From Cavia porcellus (Eukaryota; Chordata; Mammalia; Rodentia; Caviidae): DNA of 64,000 bases. The notes beneath the pieces were generated by a model. The model saw nothing but the letters and a program-made list of their open reading frames with translations, was not told where the DNA came from and made no database searches. Location: NCBI RefSeq assembly GCF_034190915.1, contig NW_026947485.1, forward strand, positions 49,277,519-49,341,518. Direction: 5' to 3'. This document shows, in pieces, positions 46,890 to 58,035 of the stretch. The translations under genes and the position numbers were made by a program. Position 1 is the stretch's first letter, and each line of letters starts with the position of its first letter.

Positions 46890-47179
46890 ATATTAGTAAA
46901 ACAAAATTATAGGTTTATCTGGATGGACAACAGAGGCCTCAAGTTGGCTACATATACAGTCACCTCTTCATCCCTGGCACTATTCCTTTGCTCTGCTTCC
47001 TAGCTGTCACAAAATAAGCAGTTTTGCTTAACTACACACTTCTCATACTATATGCCTGCCTTAGAGTCAAATAATTATGAATGGCATCCCTGAAGCTTTA
47101 TGCCAAAATAAACCTGTTCTCCTCTAATTTGTGTATATGTTTGGTATTGTGTCTGAGCGGTGAAAATCTCACTAATACA
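46890..47179 (+). mobile_element. MaLR (MT-like) LTR, 3' piece
   Basis: Continuation of the LTR cut by the L1. It shares 'ctggcactattcctttgctctgcttcctagct' with the antisense LTR at 61.3-61.6 kb, and has AATAAACCTGTTCTCCTC and an end '…gtgaaaatctcactaataca'. Together with 37338-37374 it is about 330 bp, the same length as the LTRs at 61-63 kb. Confidence 0.7.
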
Positions 47180-47327
47180 GAAACTTTCTAGTCACACACC
47201 AAAATAATGGCTCCTGTTGAACATAATAAAGGTAGCCAATGAGCATAAAATTTTAGGATATGATTTTGAAAATCATAGTTCTAGATGTTGATATTACAAA
47301 CTTTAGAACAAAAAATGGATGCAAACT

Positions 47328-47485
47328 TGGTATGGTTGTATACAAATGTAGTCGTACCTAATCATGAGACTCAGAAAGATCTCAAGTTTGAGGTCAGCCT
47401 ATTCAAATTAGAAAGATATAACTTCAAAGTAACATTTTAAATGGCTAGCAATATAACTCAGCCTTCCCTGTGTTCCATTTTCAGT
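47328..47485 (+). mobile_element. Highly decayed SINE (B1 followed by ID-like?)
   Basis: 'cttggtatggttgtatac…ctcaagtttgaggtcagcct' resembles B1 with its B box; then '…ggctagcaatataactcagcc' resembles the tRNA part. Divergence is high, so the assignment is weak. Confidence 0.35.
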
Positions 47486-47514
47486 CACACACACACACAT
47501 ACACACACACACAC
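47486..47514. repeat. (CA)n microsatellite
   Basis: A 29-bp CA run with one TA interruption, directly after the possible SINE, and probably grown from its tail. Confidence 0.9.
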
Positions 47515-48780
47515 TAGATGTGATTTAAGTTGGGAAAAGGATGCTGTTGATTACTATATATAATAGTTTACCTTTTCTAATTTAAATTATCTCAAGTAAT
47601 AGAAGTTGCCAAAGTTATACTGCCTATATCATTTATTTGTGATTCATTATTTTTCAATATAAAAATCATTTCATAATATAATTTATAATATATGTTATGC
47701 ACAGTTACAGTGGGGAACATTTATTTTATTTCCTTCAGATTATTTCTTAATAATTACTCTATATGTCTTTCTAATAATTACTCTATAGTCTCTCAAATCA
47801 TAATGAAATGTCTTAAAATACTTTTATATTTACTGTTTTCCTATTTTATTCACTACAAGTTGGAGTCAGAAACCTAAAATAGGAAGGGTTGACTCCTGCA
47901 CAGCACTGAGCTCTGCAAATCACCAATGTTTATATTTCTTGTTAAAGGACCTAATGTTTCTCTATAGTTTAACCGGCATATAGCTCCATCTTCAAAAGCT
48001 GCCATTTTGGCATCTTCAAAGTTTCTTGGGCACATGATTCTTCAGTTATCACAGAGGTCAGACAATTTTATATAGAATTAACATACATACCTTATATTTT
48101 GCCACTGAGAAATGCTATGAAATTTAACTCTCATATATTGAGAGAGCTATATAATCAAATTAGTAGTAAAGAATGAATTAAATGACTAAATATGATGATG
48201 AGAGTTCAATTAAGGCTGGCATAATTTAAAATCCTACAAAAACTTTATATGCAAGGTAAACTATCTGTTGTCATTATCTTAAAGTAATAAGGGGAGTAGG
48301 TGTGTCTTAAAGTAATACAACAGTCCTTAATATCTAGCCTCAAATTCTCATTCATTTAAAACTTAGTAGTTATTTTGGTATTCCTCTGTTTCAAAACTAA
48401 GTATTTAGTTTAGTATTTAGATACCTGAGACATAAAGCAAGTTTTAGATCTAAAACAAGACTAGAAACAATGCATATTCAAAGCCTTTCACCATCTCATT
48501 TCAATTATATGTCATAATTTTTTCCACTACTTCTCAGCCTACACTGCAGTAAATGAGAATTGTGCTCTCCACCTGAAGTGGTCTGTATACTTTTCTGCAG
48601 TCCTGTCTAAGCCTCAGTCTCTTTATCTGTAAACTAATAGTATCTACCTCAAGGGATTGCTCTGAAGATTACATAAGATAATATATACAATTTAAGCATA
48701 GTTTTGGAATTCTAAAGGTGCTTCATGAAGAATCTAATGGTCGCTACCCATTTTAGTTCTTTTTATCGCTTTGATTATTC
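47515..48780. other. Unassigned AT-rich DNA
   Basis: No recognisable gene or element. Confidence 0.4.
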
Positions 48781-48784
48781 ATGA

Positions 48785-50417
48785 AGCCTTCCCTAATACC
48801 AGGCAGGCTTTATATATCTTTTATTTTGCCATTAATTTTCAATTTCAATGCTCTATGCTCAGGTGATATGCATGGGGCAAGTTTAATTCTTTTGCATTTA
48901 ATTAGTATGTTCAATGAGAGAGTATGTAGTCTAATTTTGAGAATGTCCTCTTTGCAGCTAAGAAGTATGTGTATTCTGATGTTGAGTGGAACACTGTTAA
49001 AATCTACTGAGTCCATTTATTCAAAAGTTTGGTTTAGTTTTAGTATTCCATTGTTGATTTTCTTTGTAGTTGATCTATTTTTGACAGTGGGATATTGATG
49101 TCCCCCATTACAACTGTACTAGAACTTATTTGATTTTTCATGTCCATTAATATTTGTCTTATATAGTTGGGTGCCCTGGTATTTGGTGCATACATATTTA
49201 TGACTGCTATTCTTCTTCTTGAGTTGTTCCCTTTAAAATAAGTGTAATGAACTTTTTTAAATCCCTCTTAATCAGTCTTGGCTTTAAATCCACTTTATCT
49301 GCAAATACAACAGCTACTCTGATTCCTAAAGCATAGAGTATTATTTTCCATCCTATGACTTTTGGTTTATGAATTTATTTTTGAATTAAATGTGCTTCTT
49401 GTATACGGCACATTTTTCAATCTTGCTTCTTGATCCATTCTGCCAGTCTTTCTTTTTATTGGTGAAATGAGATCATTAACTTTGATGGTTATAACTGATA
49501 TGTATTGGCTTATCCTTTTCATATTATTTTCCTGTAGTTGGCTCCATTTTTCCCTTCTTTTTAATTTCTTGTCTTGCCCAGTGGACTAATTTTGTTGAGT
49601 TTCATGGAGTTGTGGTACTTATTATCTCGTTCTAGAATATTCTTTAGAACATTTTATAGTGCTGTCTTGGTGTTCATGAATTTCCTCAGATGTTCTTTCT
49701 CATGGAGGTACTTTATTTCTCTGTTAATTCTGAAGGGCATCTATCTGAGTTGGAGGCTGTTTTCTTTTATGGCTTGAAATACATCATTCTTTTAAGTAGT
49801 TACTTATAATACAAGTCATGGGAATAAAAATATCTTCAATTGATATTAGTACAAATCTTCCTTTTCAATGAACTAAAAGACACTAGTAGTACAATTAATT
49901 TGTATTAACCTCTCCTTGACTGGAGGGCTTGTGTTGAAAAGTCTGGTGTGATTCAGATAGGCTTTTCCTAATAACTTGTATCTTTTCTCTAACAGCTTTT
50001 AGTATTCTGTTCTTCTGTTGGATCTTGACTATTATATGATACGGTATGGTTTTTGTTTTTGTTTCTGTTTTTGCATAACTGGAGTTCTATAGTCTCATTT
50101 ATCTGTATATCAAATACCTTTTCTCTACTCTAGAAGTTCTTTGCCATGTCATCTATGAATAGGTTTTTACATCATTTATACCATCTCCTGTTTTTTCATC
50201 AACTCTATTCTTAGGTTATTCTTTGAATCATATAGCAGCTGCTGGTTTTCTTCGGGTCCTTTGTTGTTTTTAAGAAATATTTCTCTTCATGATTGCTAAC
50301 CACAATCTTTCTTCTAATCTGAAATTCTGGCCTCATATTAGCTCATTCTGTTGCATATACTTTCAGTGGAATATTTTTTATTATCTATTTTAGGGCTTCA
50401 GGAGAATAAAAACACTC
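48785..50417 (-). mobile_element. L1 fragment: ORF2 5' part and ORF1, antisense
   Basis: From low to high coordinates: antisense ORF2 endonuclease region (48.8-49.5 kb, with 'gtatgtgtattctgatgttgagtgg', 'gacagtgggatattgatgtcccccatt' and 'ggtgcatacatatttatgactgc'), then antisense ORF1 (49.55-50.35 kb, with 'gctgtcttggtgttcatgaatttcctcagatg' and 'tctaacagcttttagtattctgttctt'). About 120 bp at 49795-49915 do not fit L1 and look like an insertion or unrelated filler. The ERV LTR begins at 50418 and cuts it off. Both ORFs are heavily decayed. Confidence 0.82.
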
Positions 50418-50807
50418 TGCAGAGTTCCAGATTCTGGTGGCTAAGACAAGAAATATCGCTGAATAGCCCATATTCGTTTAATTTTTCAAACAATGCTGAA
50501 AACTGAGCAGGATCTTGGAAGTGGTTCAAGGACTTTTCCAAGTAACAGGTTACATTTATTTTAGGAGAAATATCTTACGTTAACTTCAGACAAGTATTGT
50601 AGGAGAAGACCTCCATGTTGCACTTCACTATAGGAGTGAAATGCCTGCAGATACAATCTTTATTTAGTAACTTGAGTTGGAGCCAATGTCTTCAGCTGTG
50701 ACCACATCTTGCACTTTGAGGTGTCTCTTTGTTCATGGGTCAGCCATGCCCCAGCCATGCCACTGCCCCACACATATGTTCAATTTCCAGTTTTAACAGA
50801 CCCAACA
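50418..50807 (-). mobile_element. ERV 3' LTR
   Basis: On the minus strand it starts TGTTGGGTCTG immediately after a polypurine tract AAAAGGGAGGGATA and ends …GGAACTCTGCA, giving TG…CA ends and about 390 bp. An AATAAA polyadenylation signal is present (reverse complement at 50659-50664). The combination of polypurine tract, TG start and AATAAA makes the LTR call solid; the subfamily is unknown. Confidence 0.78.
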
Positions 50808-51256
50808 TATCCCTCCCTTTTGTTTAGTTTTTTCATGGGATGGGGGTTCAAATGAAGATAGAAAAGTTGTGTTGGGAGACCTCTCACAATTTAAACACTG
50901 TACAGGCCATCAGTCCATAACAATAATCAGTTACCAGTGTAGCCAGCAATTGTCAGAAGGTGTTAGTGATTTTAGCTTCTTTTATAGCTGGCATTTTACT
51001 GTAGTATTGCATTATACCATTTGAAGTTACACTTTTCTGCAGGAGGTTTAAGACCAAATTAAAATGAAGCCTGTATTAAATAAAATCAGTTTCTTGCTAT
51101 CTATCACTTAGTTCTCCTCAGGAATTGCCTTGGAACCATGTATAGAACCTCTTGGCTCTACAGTCAGCAATACCATCAGGATGAGTCATGGCCATTGCTT
51201 GAACAAGTTACATTTCATGAAAGCTTGGAGATTATTTCACCTGGTGACTCCCCTTC

Positions 51257-51305
51257 ATACATCATACATCATACATCATACATCATACATCATACATCAT
51301 ACATC
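51257..51305. repeat. Seven perfect tandem copies of ATACATC
   Basis: Exactly 7 units of 7 bp (49 bp) with no mismatch, within the antisense ERV. A 7-bp unit is not a multiple of three, yet any + frame reads a repeating Ile/His/Thr/Ser pattern over 21 bp. Confidence 0.97.
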
Positions 51306-51884
51306 AAAGATCACTTTCCTCTGTGGTATCATAATCTCCTTGGTTTCAGTGAGACCAGGGACTCACTGAGTATCTCTGATGACATAAGTAGAGGTTTTTA
51401 TGTCCCGGGTCTTCATTGACCTTAAGGGGCTGGAGCCAAAATATTGGTTATCCACTTAGTCCATCTGCATCCCTAATTTTTGGTCTCTAAACTTCAGTTA
51501 TTGAATGTCCAAAAGAAAAGATTGATAACAATACAATGTACTAAAGGCACTAAGCTTAATGTTACTATCTTAGCTAAATATGAAACACTTTAGAACATTA
51601 AATGAAACTTATTTTCTATTATCTATAGATATTTTAACATTTGAATACCTGTACTTCTGGAGGCATGAATACACCATGAGGTTATTAACAATCTATCATA
51701 GCCATATGAAATCTTTGTATGGACATTTTTAAATCAAAAAAATCCTATATTATTTCTTCTGATGATGACCAATGTGACTGTATTACAATAATATTTTATG
51801 TAACTTTAGTTGAGGTATCTCTCATAGGACTGTAGAGATCATTGGAGCCTCCAATCAACAAACAAGAACTGGTTAAAAATGTTA

Positions 51885-51978
51885 CCAGGCATTACCAAAG
51901 ATATAGCTCAATGGCACAAGCACCTGTCTGACAAATGTGAAGTCATGAGTTCAATCCCTAGTACTAAATTTTTTTTTA
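51885..51978 (+). mobile_element. tRNA-derived ID-like SINE
   Basis: 'aagatatagctcaatggcacaagcacctgtctgacaaatgtgaagtcatgag', B box GTTCAATCCC, TAGTACTAAAT and a T/A-rearranged tail. A perfect 10-bp duplication AAAAATGTTA at 51875-51884 and 51979-51988; the target site TTTTT/AA is ideal for L1 endonuclease. It inserted in the ERV and is therefore younger. Confidence 0.92.
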
Positions 51979-53049
51979 AAAAATGTTAATAGGAAGCTGC
52001 TTTCTTATTTATCAGTTGGAGTCCTGTCCAATAATTCCAACCCAAGAGATTTTGTTTATTCATCATAATAAAATACTCTCTTTTTATGATTGATGAAAAG
52101 CCCAATAATAATATTTAATCTGTTAATTTTTTAAACAATGACACTCTCAAGTTTATCATAAACAACAATATATATTACACTTATGTAACCAATCTTCATT
52201 TCATTTGGGCCAGCTGATAACCAAGGTGGTATTTGTACCAGGGAAAAGCATGCTTTGTAATTTTGTAACCCAAACAAACCTTTGATCAAATGATCCACAA
52301 ATGTAAAAGAAAGAAAAAGAGAAAAACTTTTGAGCTCAAAAATAAAAAGAACAAACAGCTCTTCACAGAACAGACAAATGGACAAACATGGACAGATGAA
52401 CTGCACAGACTGGGACAAACATAGAAACAAGCACACAGCTTGTTCATGTCTGTGATAACTCTCTTAAGTTCCCAGGAGGGTATTTATTTTACCCTTTTAC
52501 TGAACTAGCTCACTTCATACTCCCTGTGTCCTTGGGACTGGAACACCTGTTCACCTTCAGCATCCTATGCCCTCAGAGCCTTTCCTAGGTGCTCCATGCC
52601 ACGTGGGCACTCCTATAGGGCACTTGTGTTTGTGACTTCATATGTGTGAATGATCACTAGCTCATTTAATTCCCAACAATTGCTTACAAACAGATTGAAC
52701 AGAACACAGATAGGCAGACTGACAACAGCTTACAAATCAATTGAATTACAATAATTTTTTACAATTTTAGAATTTATAACTATAAATTGACTAGTCAAAT
52801 TTGTTATGGGTCAATTAGCTGAGATCTCATATAAAAGGATTTAATAAAGTCTATAATTAACATATTTTTATATTTTATCTTAGGAATACTTGTAACTTGT
52901 ATGTCCCTTTCTTTCATTAAACTTTCAGTTTGGTTATCTCTGTATACTCATCACCTATTTAGATCTTTGGTTTTGTTTTTGATTAGCGTCTTCTGGGCAT
53001 CCTGGGTCAATTAAGGTGGGCTTTAGATTTATCCTTTTCTGTCAATTGT

Positions 53050-53250
53050 GTAGTTTCTGAGGCATCACTGTCATGGGGCTGAGTGTCTGCTTTTGGAGAG
53101 GTGGAATCAACTCCATCTCTGGGTTTGGATCCATGATACAGCTGGACAACATGCTCTGGCACCCAGATAGGTCATGCATCATTCTCCGGAAAAACACAAG
53201 CATATCCTTGACCCCCCATTAGCACTGGACTGGGTATTTTTATTGTCCAG
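53050..53250 (-). pseudogene. ERV integrase C-terminal remnant
   Basis: Retroviral integrase joins viral cDNA to host DNA. Only the C-terminal end is legible: a GYACVFPEN stretch, a stop, then PIWVPEHVVQ, which fits the end of betaretroviral pol shortly before env. The catalytic core is not present in the element. Confidence 0.55.
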
Positions 53251-54150
53251 TATGAAGATCTTTCTGAAAGATTCTTTTTAGCTTTTATTTGATTGCATTA
53301 TCTTTCTGCTACAGTAGTTACATGCTTATTAGAATTTAAGAATTTTAAATAGTATATACTGTCAAGTGAAATCTATTATGAGGTGAACCCTCCTTTTGTT
53401 TTTTTGAAATTTAATTTGTGAGCATGTTTAACTATTTTTAGACCTGAAGATTATAAGGAATTTTTGTGGTAAGGTAGAGAGAAAAAAATCTCTACATTTT
53501 GTATTTAGGCACCTTGGGCTCTGTTTTGCCATTGTGACACACAGATTGTGCTCCTGCTCTGGCCTGGATGCCCCTCTGTTGTTAGGGCCTCCAGTTCAGT
53601 GCAAACTTTTGATGCATAAAGCATGTGTGCAGGTGATGAGAAACACCAGGGTAGCTTGTTCAAGGCCGGAACCATGTCTCACCTCTCCAGAACCTCATTC
53701 TGCCTTCCTGGCCCAGGCTCAGTGTACAGTGCTACCCATGGACCAGCCATTGAAAGGCTTAGCAGGCCCTGGAGTTCCCTCCTGAGCATATGGGAAGAGA
53801 GCTATAAATCCCAACTCCATAGCATAGATCCCAACTCACAAGCCAGGCAAGGCCCAAGGAAAGTTCTCTTCGCCTTATGCCATTTATATGTATTTTTAAA
53901 GGCAAAATTCTCAAATGATTTTAGACACTGATGGCTAGAAATCATATCTAAGGGTGATTAGGTCATCCATGGAAGGAGTTTTCCCCCACACTCTTGTGGT
54001 TACTATTCTGAATTGATCATAAATTTTTAACTCAAAAGTAAGTCAACTGCATGTGGCAGCAAAGGCATTCTTTGTATCCCTCCAGGTTAAATCAATTTAG
54101 TATTTTTATTAGGGTGAGAAACACTACTCAAGCCTGTAGAGCTGTAGCTG

Positions 54151-54372
54151 TCACATCCAGAGGCTATACCATAGCTGATGGCACTGGGCAATAACTGAAT
54201 AATATGTTCCTATGTCTAAAAGCCCTTCAAATGCTTTTTTTATTATCAATTTTATTTTGGGCTGGTCCTTCTTAATCTGTTGAACCCAATAAGTACCAGA
54301 AGATCCAAGATCCTTAGGTACTTTTTCTTTATTTATAGATTTTCCAATTTTTGTCAAGGCAAAAATAACCAA
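54151..54372 (-). pseudogene. ERV protease remnant
   Basis: Retroviral aspartic protease cleaves Gag and Pol. In this frame a YWVQQIKKDQPKIKL stretch precedes EGLLDIGTYYSVI, at the place where the active-site Asp-Thr-Gly box is expected. The Thr is replaced by Ile, and the frame stops soon afterwards, so this cannot be an active enzyme. Confidence 0.7.
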
Positions 54373-54983
54373 TTGAGCAGTGCAGGAATCTAGGAAGATT
54401 TTGAGTAGATTGAACTGTAACCTTGATTTCCCCTTGCAGTTAAAACAAGCAACATTGTTTCCTTACATCCCTTGTCTGGGCCAACCTCCAGGCTCAGTGG
54501 AACTCTTTGCTTCCCTCAGAGGAACTTGGGACTTGATTTTAAAATACTGTTCCAAGCCAGTTTTCTTGTGGCCATCCCAACAAGCCCATAGTCATCAAGA
54601 TAATCTTAATCAAAATTCACAAAATAAGAGTAAATACTGGAATTAAGAATACAAAAAGTTCCATATACATTTGTGATTCTTCAGAATGTTTTTGGCCCCT
54701 GCCTAACAACTGATAAAATTGATACTTTTTTTCCCTTTTGGTTTTTTGTAAGCCAATTTTCCCTTTGAATTCTCTTAAGCCTGTTTGTCTCTTTGATTTC
54801 TCTCAAGCCTATCTATATTTAGGTTTTTTTGGGTTTTTGTCTTTTTTCCCTAATGGGCTCATTTTTTTATTCCCAAGTTTTATACTTGATGATATCAATA
54901 TCAGTCCACTCCAGGTGATGAATATTGACCACTACCTATTCACTTCTTTCCCCTCTTGCATACAAATGAGAAGTGTCCCGCAT

Positions 54984-55256
54984 TCACTGTTTCTTCTTAC
55001 CCAGGTCCGTGTCCAAATCAGAAGCTATTGACGGTGAGCTCTGTAACAGACTCAAAAATGAAGGAATAAGATTCCAAGTTGAGAACATTTCAAGGGAAAT
55101 GATTTTTCCTGTGCTGTGTGTCTTTTTAAGATTTTTTTCCAACTCTTTCCCAATTATCAATATTATACTGCTTGTCTGAGGAAACCATGGATTATATTTG
55201 GTTATCTCTTGTAACATTTTTGCTAGGTCTTCTTTGGCATATAATCCCCTAAGCAT
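54984..55256 (-). pseudogene. ERV gag matrix-domain remnant
   Basis: Gag matrix lines the inner side of the virion membrane. The 90-codon frame has the betaretroviral matrix pattern: an N-terminal helix, NPWFPQ in the middle, then a conserved Phe-x-x-WNLI (MFSTWNLIPSFLSLL). It breaks off after about 90 residues; downstream gag (54.4-54.98 kb) is unreadable. Confidence 0.65.
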
Positions 55257-56299
55257 TTAAGATAGCCATGGAGCAGCTGTGAGTACCTCTGCTCCTCAGC
55301 AGAAATCTTTTGCCCTATTTTGCCTTTGGTGAGCTGGAATTTTGGGATTGCACCTTATTTAAGTGTCTTCACATTTCCTATATTTTTTCTTTTTAGTTAA
55401 ATCCCTAGGTCGATGCTTATAAAGTGTCTATGTTCTGTAGTTTTACTTCTAGTATTTAGAACACTTAGGAAATGACTGCTTCTCAGAAGTGTCTTCCAGG
55501 GGTAACTAGCTCTCAGGTTTTGAACTTATTACAAGGTGCTACCTCTTCACTTAATTGGGGATGAGAAGTTGCTGCCTATTTGGCCCAGTCCCTAGTTTTT
55601 TGGCACCGCTATGGTAAAACAACTGGTTAGAACAACTATGTCATCTTGGCTAAAGTGGTACAAACAACAATAACAGTAGCATCAAAAACAGCCTAGAGAG
55701 TTTCAAAAATGGTGGCTTGCAAGGGGATTGGGTGGAGAGTCTCTGTGGAGAAATAATATTAGATGCTAGAATATGACAACATGGAGAGGGCCAGATGAAT
55801 GGATAACAATTCTTATTAACCAAGGCAGTAACTGAAGGGAAAAATAAAACTGAGACAAGGAAGGAAAAGTGTGGATGGAGAGCTGAAGCCCGATGTACTC
55901 ACTGAGCCCCGTTCCACGCTGTACTAGGCACAGCCAGAGGATTTAAGATCGTGCTGAGACTGCAGCTGCCAAAAATGGGAGTCGTGAATCCTGCACCTGT
56001 AACATGGCACACTGACCAGTGGATTCCAAGAGGAAAAGCTGAATTGGCTTTTGGCAACTGTTGGAAATTGAGATCTGGGACCCTATGAAGCAGCCAAGGC
56101 TGCCTGGCTGCATTGGAGGAGACTGCAAGAAGCTCTGGAGCTCCAAAGCCGGACACCGTGCAGTTTTCTGACTGATCCACGCTGTGCTAGGAAACACAGT
56201 GAAGACAAGCGGTGCATTGTGCAGTGGAACCAAGAGGAGAATTTGCATTGAGTTCCAGTGAGTACTAGGGACTGGGTCCCCCATGGCTGCTGTCACTGG

Positions 56300-56660
56300 C
56301 TGGAGAACATCTTGGAATTGGGCAGAGCCCGCCACCATGATGGCATCAGTGACACAGAGAGTCTGGTGGAAGACATCTTGGAGTTGGGCAGAGCCCGCAC
56401 CATGGTGACATCAGACAGTCAACCCTGGTGCAGAAAAGTCTGGTGGAGTACATCTTGAAATTGGGCAGAGCTGGGTGCTGTGACAGCATCAGTGACACAG
56501 AGAGGACTAGTGGAGGACATCTTGGAACTGGGCAGAACCTGCACTGCAGTGACATTAGATAGTCACTCCTGGTGCAGAGAGGTCTAGTAGAGGACAGCTG
56601 GAATTTGGGCAGAGCCCTGTGCCACAGTGACAATAGTCAGCTGCTTCTGGAGCAGAGAGA
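56300..56660 (+). promoter_or_regulatory. 5'UTR higher-order tandem repeat (66 + 77 bp)
   Basis: The phrase ACATCTTGGAATTGGGCAGA and variants starts at about 56306, 56372, 56449, 56516 and 56593. The spacings alternate 66, 77, 67, 77, so two subunit types form a ~144-bp dimer that is repeated. One type continues 'catcagtgacacagaga', the other 'acatcagacagtcaaccctggtgcag'. Its position upstream of ORF1 and the GC content suggest the promoter region of the element. Confidence 0.85.
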
Positions 56661-56888
56661 ACTGGCAGGATCTGCTGGGGCTGAACCATGCCTCTGGTTG
56701 AGACACAATAAGCAGATACAAAATAGTCGCGACTCTGTGACATCGACAAGGTAGAGCCTAACTTGCAGATTGACTGGCACAGAGGCTGGAGGCTAGCATG
56801 CACTGTCCCTGCATCCCTGCCTACCTCAGATAACAGAAAATTGGGGAGGGCAGCAAAAACTCAAGTTAGCATGCTTTAGAAAGGCCCT

Positions 56889-58035
56889 GTGCAATATGGA
56901 GAGGGCCAGAGACCCCCAGGACACTCCAGACTGAAAGAAACCAGAAACATGACAAGAGATCGAAACAAAAAAAAATCTCCAGCTGCCAAATGTGAGAAAA
57001 TAAGCCCAGGAGAAGTAAACACAGAAGAGAACCAACACAGTAACCATCCAATAAAAAAAGCATCAGCCGAAATAAAGAAATACCTTCATGACCTAATAGA
57101 TGAATTTAAAACTGTACTTCTGATCCAAGTGAGGCAAGATATAAAGAGATTAATTAAAGAAATGATAAACCCCGCCCAAGAGAACACAGATGGAAGAATG
57201 GAGGAAACCAGAAAAGAACGAGAAACTTCTGAAGAAGAATTTAAACATAACCTAGAATACATGAAACAGATCCAAAGAGATTACAGGAAACTAAAAACTC
57301 CATTGAACACTGGTAAAATGCCTTGACAGAAACTAAAGTTAGCCTTTTGAATTTGAAGAGAGATTTCTAATATATTATCAAGAAAAGACCTCTTAAAAAT
57401 AATAAGGAACCAGAAAGAAATAATTCAAAGGTTAGAAAACGACAAAAGGATACATAACTTAAGAATAAAGCATGTGAGCAAGGAAGCAGGAGCAACCAAA
57501 AATGAAATACAAAGAATATTCACAGATACATTAAAGGAAAACTTCCCAAGTATAGGAAAAAGAAATGATATCCAGATAAAAGAGGCATACAGAACACCAA
57601 CTACCTACAACCGAAACAGATCTACACCCAGACATATAATAATCAAGATTCCAGAAATCCACCAAAAGAACAGAATACTAAAAGCAGTCAGGGTAAAGAA
57701 GCAGTACCTACAATGGGAAAATTATCAAAATAAAAACAGACTTATCAACATAAACCCTCAAATTGAGAAGAGAATGAGGGGAAATATTCCAAGTCCTGAA
57801 AGAAAATAATTTGCAACCAAGACTCATATACCCAGCTAAACTCTCTCTCAAAATTAATGGAGAAATAAGATGCTTCCAAGACAAGGAGGAACTGTGGGAG
57901 TTCATGGCCACCATCCCAGCCCTACAGAGAGTGCTGAAGGACATTCCAGAAAGAGAGAGGAAGGGATACCAGGATTCCAGCAACAATGACAGAAAGGCCT
58001 CAATGAATGGGGCAGACAGTGGAATGAGGGAGTAA
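56889..58035 (+). pseudogene. ORF1 of the half-L1 at 55.7-59.5 kb, broken
   Basis: Three open parts: 56889-57326 (145 codons; basic start, PAAKCEKISPGEVNTEENQH, coiled coil NLEYMKQIQRDYRKLKTPLN), 57474-57809 (111 codons; RNA-recognition domain with FPSIGKRNDIQIKEAYRTP and STPRHIIIKIPEI) and 57811-58035 (74 codons; C-terminal domain with LIYPAKLSLKINGEI and CFQDKEELWEFMATIPALQR). The first two share a frame but stops lie between them; the third is shifted. The total corresponds to an ORF1 of about 380 codons. Confidence 0.88.

Larger units (their letters stand above)
50418..55300 (-). mobile_element. Decayed class II (betaretrovirus-like) endogenous retrovirus, antisense
   Basis: Reading the minus strand from high to low coordinates: gag matrix remnant (55256-54984), protease remnant (54372-54151), integrase C-terminal remnant (about 53.25-53.05 kb), env-region remnants, polypurine tract (50808-50824), and a 3' LTR (50807-50418). 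Only about 0.9 kb separate protease and integrase tail, so the reverse transcriptase and most of integrase are deleted. No matching 5' LTR was found upstream of gag. All frames are broken; the element is inert. A candidate primer-binding region near 55.59 kb is too weak to call. Confidence 0.75.

Noticed and set aside
51257..51305. CRISPR-like array
   Set aside because: Repeats are contiguous with no spacers, and the DNA is clearly mammalian.
51130..51419. Frames with an Ile-His-His-Thr-Ser repeat as a repetitive protein
   Set aside because: The repeat is the (ATACATC)7 minisatellite inside a decayed antisense ERV.
55585..55610. Retroviral primer-binding site upstream of gag
   Set aside because: Only part of a Lys-tRNA-like site can be matched, and no LTR adjoins it.
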